A stretch of 56,218 nucleotides of DNA from Flavobacteriales bacterium (lineage in GTDB: Bacteria > Bacteroidota > Bacteroidia > Flavobacteriales_G > Salibacteraceae): contig JABJJW010000019.1 of NCBI GenBank assembly GCA_018660685.1, positions 1 through 56,218 of the forward strand, given 5' to 3'. The translations under genes were made by a program, and so were the position numbers. Below, in pieces: positions 50,696 to 56,218 of the stretch; position 1 is the stretch's first letter; every line of letters starts with the position of its first letter. The notes beneath the pieces were generated by a model. It made no database searches, was not told the DNA's origin, and saw only the letters and a program-made list of their open reading frames with translations.

Positions 50696-53376
50696 GAAAG
50701 ATTTATGCTTTTGCAGCCCTTGTGGTGTTTGGTCTGGCTGGACTATTAATAGTCGGAATTGATTCAAAGGAATTGGACGAACAACACAACCAGGTTTCTC
50801 CTGAAGGAAGAGTGGAGTTTGAATTGATGAGACTAGCCGATCCTGTGACAGGTGAAATCCCGGACAACATTAGACAACGAGAACTTCAAATGGCCAAAAC
50901 ACTTCCGCAGTGGGGCTCTTCTCGTGACTCAATGGGCATTTCTTTCACTCAGGTTGGTCCATTCAACGTAGGAGGCCGAACGAGGGCATTTGCGATTGAT
51001 CGTTCGAACACGGACGTTTATTTCGCTGGTGGTGTTTCTGGTGGCATGTGGCGCTCTACTGACGCCGGAGAATCATGGGATAGAGTCACGGCAACGGGGT
51101 TACACTCAGCTGTCTCGTGTATATCACAAGATCCTAGACAAGGAAAAGAAAAGACTTGGTACTATGGTTCTGGAGAATCAGTTGGAAACTCTGCGTCGAA
51201 AAGCTTCAGCGCTTATTATCGAGGCAATGGAGTCTACAAAAGCACGGATGGAGGGAAGTCCTGGGTGTCATTGGAAAATACTTCAGCATTGGTTAACAAG
51301 GCTTCCGATTGGGATGCCGTATTCAGAGTGCTTGTAGATCCGACTAGGAATGATAGTGACATTGTATATGCCGCGATTGGAAAAGGAATCTATCGAAGCA
51401 ATGACGGTGGAGATAATTGGAAGCGAGTTCTAGGACAGCAATCTACCGACTGGACTGACCTGGTCATAAATAGTGATGGAGACATGATTGCTGCCATCAG
51501 TTCGAATAGCGGTTCTGTTAAAGGTTTTTACAGGTCTACAGATGGGCTAGAATGGGTGAAACTCATAACTGGAGGCTTTCCATCAAATCATCGGAGGACG
51601 GTCATGGCGATCTATGAAGCCAATGAGGATGTATGTTACTTCTTTAGCAGGACTCCTGGTTCGGGAAGTGGGAGTAAAAGCTTGTGGCGTTACGAATACC
51701 TGGGTGGTGATGGAAATGGAAGTGGCGGATCTTGGACGAATTACAGTGAGTGGATTCCAGCTGAAGGAATCAATCTTCAGGGAAGTTATTGCCAGTGCAT
51801 GGCTGTTAAGCCAGATGATGAAGATGTTATCATACTGGGAGGAACCAGTTTATATCGATCAACGAATCGGTACATGGACACCAATCAGATTACACGAATT
51901 GGCGGTTACTCGATTGATGGCGATGAAGATTACAACTATCGAAGCGGAAAGCATTATCCAGACCAACAAGTGGCAATGTTTCATCCCGACGATCCAAACG
52001 TACTGATCTCCACAGCTGATGGCGGTGTGTTCCGGACAGAAAGCATCATGGATTCTGTCATGAAGTGGACTCCCTTAAACAATGGATACGTAACGACACA
52101 GTTTTATGGAATCGCTATTGATCATGGGACACCCGGAAGCGAAGAAATCATTGGTGGTTTGCAGGATAAGGGTACACAGTGGACCAAGGACAAGGATCCA
52201 AATGCGCTTTGGACGCACATCCGAGGTGCAGATGGCGCTTATTGCGCTATTGAAGATGGAGGAGATTGGTATTACATGAGTACTCAGTACGCAAATATTA
52301 TACGTGCGGAGATTACTCCGGCAAATACACTTGCAAATGACTCGAACATTATGCCGCCAGCATGGCCGCGCGGCGGTGGCTCAGGACTGTTATTCGTCCA
52401 TCCTTTCACGCTCGACCCAGTAGACAACAATATCATGTACTTGCCATATCGTGATGAGATTTGGCGGAATGACGACATGGAGCTGGCTGGGACAGGTGAC
52501 TTAACAGGTTGGCAAAAACTAAATGATCTGACGGGTACGATTACTGCCTTGGCTTCGAGTGAAAGTCCACAAGGCGTTTTGTATGTTGGAAATAGCAGTC
52601 GCAGGATTTATCGCATCGACAACGCTCACAATTCAGGAGGAACTGTAGCTATAGACGTTTCCGATAGCATCATCAATGGTGGCTTCACAAGCTGCATTGC
52701 CATTGATCCGAATGATGCGATGAAAGTAATGGCTGTTTATTCAAATTATAACATCATTAGTCTTTGGTATTCTGAGAACGGAGGAGAAGATTGGGAAAGC
52801 GTCGAAGGGAACCTAAAAGGAAATCCTGACGAAGGCCTTCCTGAGGAATACTATTACTTTGGAGATGGTCCTTCAACGCGTTGGGCAGAAATCATTCCAA
52901 CCGAAAACGGAAATGTATACTTCTTAGGTACGAGTGTCGGACTATATTCTACACGACTGCTTGATGGAGAGAACACGGTTTGGAAACAAGAAGCTGCAAA
53001 TTCCATTGGCAATGTTGTTGTGGACATGCTTGATTATCGTGCCTCTGATAATTGGCTTGTGGTTGGGACGCATGGAAATGGAATTTATGAGGGTACACTG
53101 GGATTCTATACACCAGCTGGGGAAACGGAAATGAAAGAAAGTGGCTTAACCATTTATCCAAACCCATCCTCAGGACAGTTTATTATTGATCTTCAAAATG
53201 AGTCAGATGTCGATCTCCTCCTAACAGACTTACGAGGTAATGTCGTGAAACGAGTAATGAATTCCAATGTGAGTTCTCGAATGGTTGTCGATCTAGACAA
53301 CCAACCGTCTGGTATATACATGATATCTGGAACGGTAGGTTCAATCTCCGTATCCGAAAAAATCATGAAGTTCTAG
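50692..53376 (+). CDS. Asp-box (sialidase/VPS10-like) beta-propeller protein with T9SS signal
   Basis: 894 aa. N-terminal signal/anchor (FAALVVFGLAGLLIVG), then a propeller with Asp-box motifs (STDAGESWDRV, STDGGKSWVSL, SNDGGDNWKRV, SENGGEDWESV), then a type A T9SS sorting domain at the C-terminus (LTIYPNPSSGQFIIDL, LLTDLRGNVVKRV, QPSGIYMISG, SEKIMKF). Proteins of this kind are secreted or attached to the surface. The sialidase catalytic residues (Arg triad, Tyr/Glu) are not evident, so glycosidase activity should not be assumed. Confidence 0.88.
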   Translation: MRKIYAFAALVVFGLAGLLIVGIDSKELDEQHNQVSPEGRVEFELMRLADPVTGEIPDNIRQRELQMAKTLPQWGSSRDSMGISFTQVGPFNVGGRTRAFAIDRSNTDVYFAGGVSGGMWRSTDAGESWDRVTATGLHSAVSCISQDPRQGKEKTWYYGSGESVGNSASKSFSAYYRGNGVYKSTDGGKSWVSLENTSALVNKASDWDAVFRVLVDPTRNDSDIVYAAIGKGIYRSNDGGDNWKRVLGQQSTDWTDLVINSDGDMIAAISSNSGSVKGFYRSTDGLEWVKLITGGFPSNHRRTVMAIYEANEDVCYFFSRTPGSGSGSKSLWRYEYLGGDGNGSGGSWTNYSEWIPAEGINLQGSYCQCMAVKPDDEDVIILGGTSLYRSTNRYMDTNQITRIGGYSIDGDEDYNYRSGKHYPDQQVAMFHPDDPNVLISTADGGVFRTESIMDSVMKWTPLNNGYVTTQFYGIAIDHGTPGSEEIIGGLQDKGTQWTKDKDPNALWTHIRGADGAYCAIEDGGDWYYMSTQYANIIRAEITPANTLANDSNIMPPAWPRGGGSGLLFVHPFTLDPVDNNIMYLPYRDEIWRNDDMELAGTGDLTGWQKLNDLTGTITALASSESPQGVLYVGNSSRRIYRIDNAHNSGGTVAIDVSDSIINGGFTSCIAIDPNDAMKVMAVYSNYNIISLWYSENGGEDWESVEGNLKGNPDEGLPEEYYYFGDGPSTRWAEIIPTENGNVYFLGTSVGLYSTRLLDGENTVWKQEAANSIGNVVVDMLDYRASDNWLVVGTHGNGIYEGTLGFYTPAGETEMKESGLTIYPNPSSGQFIIDLQNESDVDLLLTDLRGNVVKRVMNSNVSSRMVVDLDNQPSGIYMISGTVGSISVSEKIMKF

Positions 53377-53550
53377 GCACTTCTGACAGGATAAATCCAC
53401 CTAGTTTCAGATGAAATCAGTCATAATGTCTTGATTTCAAGCCTCCCATGCTAATGGAGAGTAATTTGTTCATGACGTCTTGAATCTGAATGACAACCTG
53501 AGCTGGTACTTGGTGCTCTCTGAGGTTGGTGTTCATTTAAAAGCGATGAT

Positions 53551-56175
53551 ATGAACTTTAATAAATTTACAATCAAGGCTCAGGAGGCGGTTCAACAAGC
53601 CCAGCAAATTGCAACCGGAATTGGCCATCAAGCGATCGAGCCTGCACACATCTTAAAGGCGGTTTTGGAGGTTGATGAAAATGTAACTCCATACCTTTTT
53701 AAAAAGCTTGGAGTTAACACCGCTATTATCTCACAAGCTGTGGATAAGATGGTTGAGTCTTTGCCGGCGGTTGAAGGTGGAAACCAATACCTCAGTCAAA
53801 GTGCCAATCAAATACTTGCCAAAGCCCAAAACAAGACGAAGGACTTCGATGATGAATATGCATCGATTGAGCACATTCTTCTCGCCTTCCTTGATGTAAA
53901 GGATCAGGCAAGCAGTTTGTTGAAGGACAGTGGAGTAAGTTCCGCGGAACTAAAGAAGGCCATTCTCGAATTGAGAAAAGGAGAGAAGGTGACTAGTCAA
54001 AATGCGGAGGATACCTATAACGCTCTTTCGAAATATGCCATTCACCTCAATGAACAGGCGAAAAACGGAAAACTTGACCCTGTGATTGGCCGTGATGAGG
54101 AAATAAGACGAGTGCTTCAAATCCTGTCCAGACGAACGAAGAACAACCCAATTCTAATTGGAGAACCTGGAGTAGGAAAGACTGCTATTGCAGAAGGCAT
54201 CGCGCATCGCATTGTCAATGGTGATGTGCCGGAAAACTTGAAGGATAAAGAGTTTTATAGCCTGGATATGGGTGCTCTCATTGCAGGAGCTAAGTATAAA
54301 GGAGAATTTGAGGAAAGACTCAAAGCCGTGGTGAAAGAAGTCTCTGGAAGCGACGGGCAAATTGTTTTGTTCATTGACGAAATCCATACGTTGGTTGGAG
54401 CAGGAAAGAGCGAAGGAGCCATGGATGCCGCCAACATTCTTAAGCCAGCGTTGGCACGAGGTGAATTGCGTGCTGTTGGTGCAACTACGTTAAACGAGTA
54501 TCAGAAGTATTTTGAAAAGGACAAAGCGTTGGAGCGAAGATTTCAAACTATCCTCGTGGATGAGCCTGCGGAAGACGACGCAATTTCAATTCTAAGAGGC
54601 TTGAAAGAGCGGTACGAGACCCATCACAAAGTTCGAATTAAGGACGAAGCTATCATTAGCGCTGTGCAGTTGAGTCAACGGTACATAACCGATCGATTTT
54701 TGCCAGACAAAGCAATTGATTTGATCGATGAAGCAGCATCCAAGTTGAGAATGCAGATAAACAGCATGCCAGTAGAATTGGATGAAGTAGAAAGAAAGCT
54801 CCGTCAATTAGAGATTGAGAGAGAAGCCATCAAGCGTGAGAATGATAAGAAGAAGCTCGAAGACCTAAAGAGACAAATTGCAGATTTAAAAGAGACGCGT
54901 GATGGACTCAAAGCAAAGTGGGAAGGTGAAAAGGAAGTTGTTGATGGCATACAAGCTGAAAAGAAGAAGATTGAAGAGTTGAAATTGGAGGCGGATCAAG
55001 CGGAAAGACAAGGAGACTTAGGCCGAGTCGCTGAAATCCGGTATGGAGTTGTAGTAGAGTCTGAAAGTAGACTGAAGGATCTTGAAGTTCAATGGAGTAA
55101 GATGTTAGATTCTGGTTCACGAATGATAAAGGAAGAGGTTGATTCTGAAGACATTGCTGAAGTAGTAGGGAAATGGACAGGAATTCCAGTTTCAAAGATG
55201 TTGAAGAGTGAATCTGAAAAGCTTCTTTATCTAGAAGATGAGTTGCATAAACGAGTAGTGAGCCAAGGTGAGGCGATCACTGCGATCGCAGATGCTGTTC
55301 GTCGGAGCAGAAGTGGGTTGCAAGACGCAAACAAGCCGATCGGATCGTTCATATTTCTAGGAAGTACTGGTGTAGGTAAAACCGAGCTATCCAAGGCGTT
55401 GGCAGAATATCTTTTTGACAATGAGAACGCCTTGACTCGGATTGATATGAGCGAATATCAAGAGCGTCATGCCGTAAGTCGACTGGTTGGAGCACCTCCC
55501 GGATATGTTGGGTACGATGAGGGTGGACAATTGACAGAAGCCGTGCGGAGGAAACCATACTCTGTAATCCTTCTCGATGAAATTGAAAAAGCACATCCGG
55601 ATGTTTTTAATACACTCCTGCAAGTCTTGGATGACGGTCGTTTGACCGATAACAAAGGCCGCGTGGCAAATTTCAAAAACACAATAGTGATAATGACGTC
55701 CAATCTTGGAAGCGACATCATCTCCGCCAATTTTGAAGGAATTGATGAGGTTGAAATTGAATCAGCCATGGCCAAAACTGAAGTGGAACTTAAGGAAATG
55801 TTGAGACGAACTTTAAAGCCTGAGTTTTTAAATAGAATAGATGAAACCATTGTGTTTAAGCCGCTGAGTCGGATAGACGTGAAGGAGATTGTCAATATTC
55901 ATCTCAAGAAGCTGAAAGAGCATCTGATGACACAGGATATTTTGCTTAATCCAACGGAAGAGGTGATTGATTATCTGGCTGATGCTGGGTATGACCCTCA
56001 ATTTGGGGCTCGGCCGGTTAAGAGGTTAATCCAGAAAAATGTGCTTAATGAGCTGAGTAAGCAAATTCTGGCAGGAAAAATTAAGAGGAATCACCCACTG
56101 GTTCTGGACATATTCGACGGGAAGTTCGTTTTTCGAGAGCCAATTAAAGACGAGGAAGTCGTAGTAGAGAATTAG
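53551..56175 (+). CDS. clpB: ATP-dependent disaggregase ClpB
   Basis: 874 aa. Hsp100 protein that rescues aggregated proteins with DnaK. Order: N-domain ([16 protein letters not shown]), AAA-1 with Walker [14 protein letters not shown] and Walker [15 protein letters not shown], the long M-domain coiled coil (~residues 405-530, rich in [13 protein letters not shown]), AAA-2 with Walker [13 protein letters not shown] and [12 protein letters not shown], arginine finger region and C-terminal domain ([10 protein letters not shown]). Length and motifs are complete. Upstream 174 bp contains no recognised heat-shock operator. Confidence 0.97.
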   Translation: MNFNKFTIKAQEAVQQAQQIATGIGHQAIEPAHILKAVLEVDENVTPYLFKKLGVNTAIISQAVDKMVESLPAVEGGNQYLSQSANQILAKAQNKTKDFDDEYASIEHILLAFLDVKDQASSLLKDSGVSSAELKKAILELRKGEKVTSQNAEDTYNALSKYAIHLNEQAKNGKLDPVIGRDEEIRRVLQILSRRTKNNPILIGEPGVGKTAIAEGIAHRIVNGDVPENLKDKEFYSLDMGALIAGAKYKGEFEERLKAVVKEVSGSDGQIVLFIDEIHTLVGAGKSEGAMDAANILKPALARGELRAVGATTLNEYQKYFEKDKALERRFQTILVDEPAEDDAISILRGLKERYETHHKVRIKDEAIISAVQLSQRYITDRFLPDKAIDLIDEAASKLRMQINSMPVELDEVERKLRQLEIEREAIKRENDKKKLEDLKRQIADLKETRDGLKAKWEGEKEVVDGIQAEKKKIEELKLEADQAERQGDLGRVAEIRYGVVVESESRLKDLEVQWSKMLDSGSRMIKEEVDSEDIAEVVGKWTGIPVSKMLKSESEKLLYLEDELHKRVVSQGEAITAIADAVRRSRSGLQDANKPIGSFIFLGSTGVGKTELSKALAEYLFDNENALTRIDMSEYQERHAVSRLVGAPPGYVGYDEGGQLTEAVRRKPYSVILLDEIEKAHPDVFNTLLQVLDDGRLTDNKGRVANFKNTIVIMTSNLGSDIISANFEGIDEVEIESAMAKTEVELKEMLRRTLKPEFLNRIDETIVFKPLSRIDVKEIVNIHLKKLKEHLMTQDILLNPTEEVIDYLADAGYDPQFGARPVKRLIQKNVLNELSKQILAGKIKRNHPLVLDIFDGKFVFREPIKDEEVVVEN

Positions 56176-56218
56176 GCCAAGGGTGGCAATAATGCAAAGT
56201 TCAAGTCCTGCACTCTGT

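Noticed and set aside
50692-53376. Active sialidase
   Set aside because: Only Asp-box repeats are visible; catalytic Arg triad, Tyr and Glu positions could not be identified.
53411-53424. ATGAAATCAGTCAT before clpB as a sixth FNR-type site
   Set aside because: One half-site is TGAA rather than TGAC/T and no TAnnTTTG-like octamer stands 22 nt downstream.
1-56218. CRISPR arrays, tRNAs, prophage or intact insertion sequences
   Set aside because: No regularly spaced repeats, tRNA-like segments, transposase or phage structural genes were recognised on either strand.

Overview
The window comes from a Bacteroidota genome, most likely a marine flavobacterium-like lineage. The evidence is type A and type B T9SS sorting domains, TAnnTTTG-type -7 promoter elements, a PadR/PspC pair, a fused alpha/beta E1 dehydrogenase, a Sec/lipoprotein-type (clade II) NosZ, and a Tgt in which the usual zinc cysteines are absent. 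RNase P RNA is the only RNA gene I could recognise. I saw no CRISPR array and no intact insertion sequence.

Bases 1-27.5 kb are mostly housekeeping: a T9SS surface protein end, an OmpA-like lipoprotein, PadR with a PspC gene carrying two in-frame stops, a fused 2-oxoacid dehydrogenase E1, an AlgX-like SGNH protein, two rhomboid proteases, mutL, tgt, an LptF/G permease, a DEAD-box helicase, an NlpC/P60 peptidase, thiolase, a PgpH-like HD phosphohydrolase, rnpB, an Smr protein, a membrane DnaJ and a DUF819 permease. This part also has dispersed palindromic repeats (12.6-13.3 kb, 16.5 kb, 18.0-18.2 kb) and several broken genes: a metF 3' half, a PKD/T9SS fragment cut beside a repeat, and the PspC gene.

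Bases 27.6-49.2 kb form a low-oxygen/nitrogen-oxide respiration island. It holds a nos operon (Fas1 lipoprotein, cytochrome c, nosZ, a membrane protein, nosL, nosD, nosF, nosY, possibly pdxH), a convergent Rrf2-type Fe-S regulator, tryptophanase, a B12-dependent class II ribonucleotide reductase followed by nadA and nadB, an MbnP/MbnH-like copper protein and diheme maturase pair, and a minus-strand operon of tryptophan 2,3-dioxygenase, an unidentified 599-aa protein, a NorC-like cytochrome and a divergent NorB-like oxidoreductase. Five transcription units in the island (nos, tnaA, nrdJ-nadAB, mbnPH, TDO-X-norCB) carry a 14-bp FNR/DNR-type palindrome placed exactly 22 nt before a -7 element. 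This points to one oxygen/NO-responsive regulon. The unidentified 599-aa protein and the NorB-like subunit with replaced metal ligands are the most novel parts.

Bases 49.3-56.2 kb hold a frameshifted secreted-protein remnant joined to a flavodoxin-fold remnant, a small lipoprotein overlapping a large Asp-box T9SS protein, and clpB.
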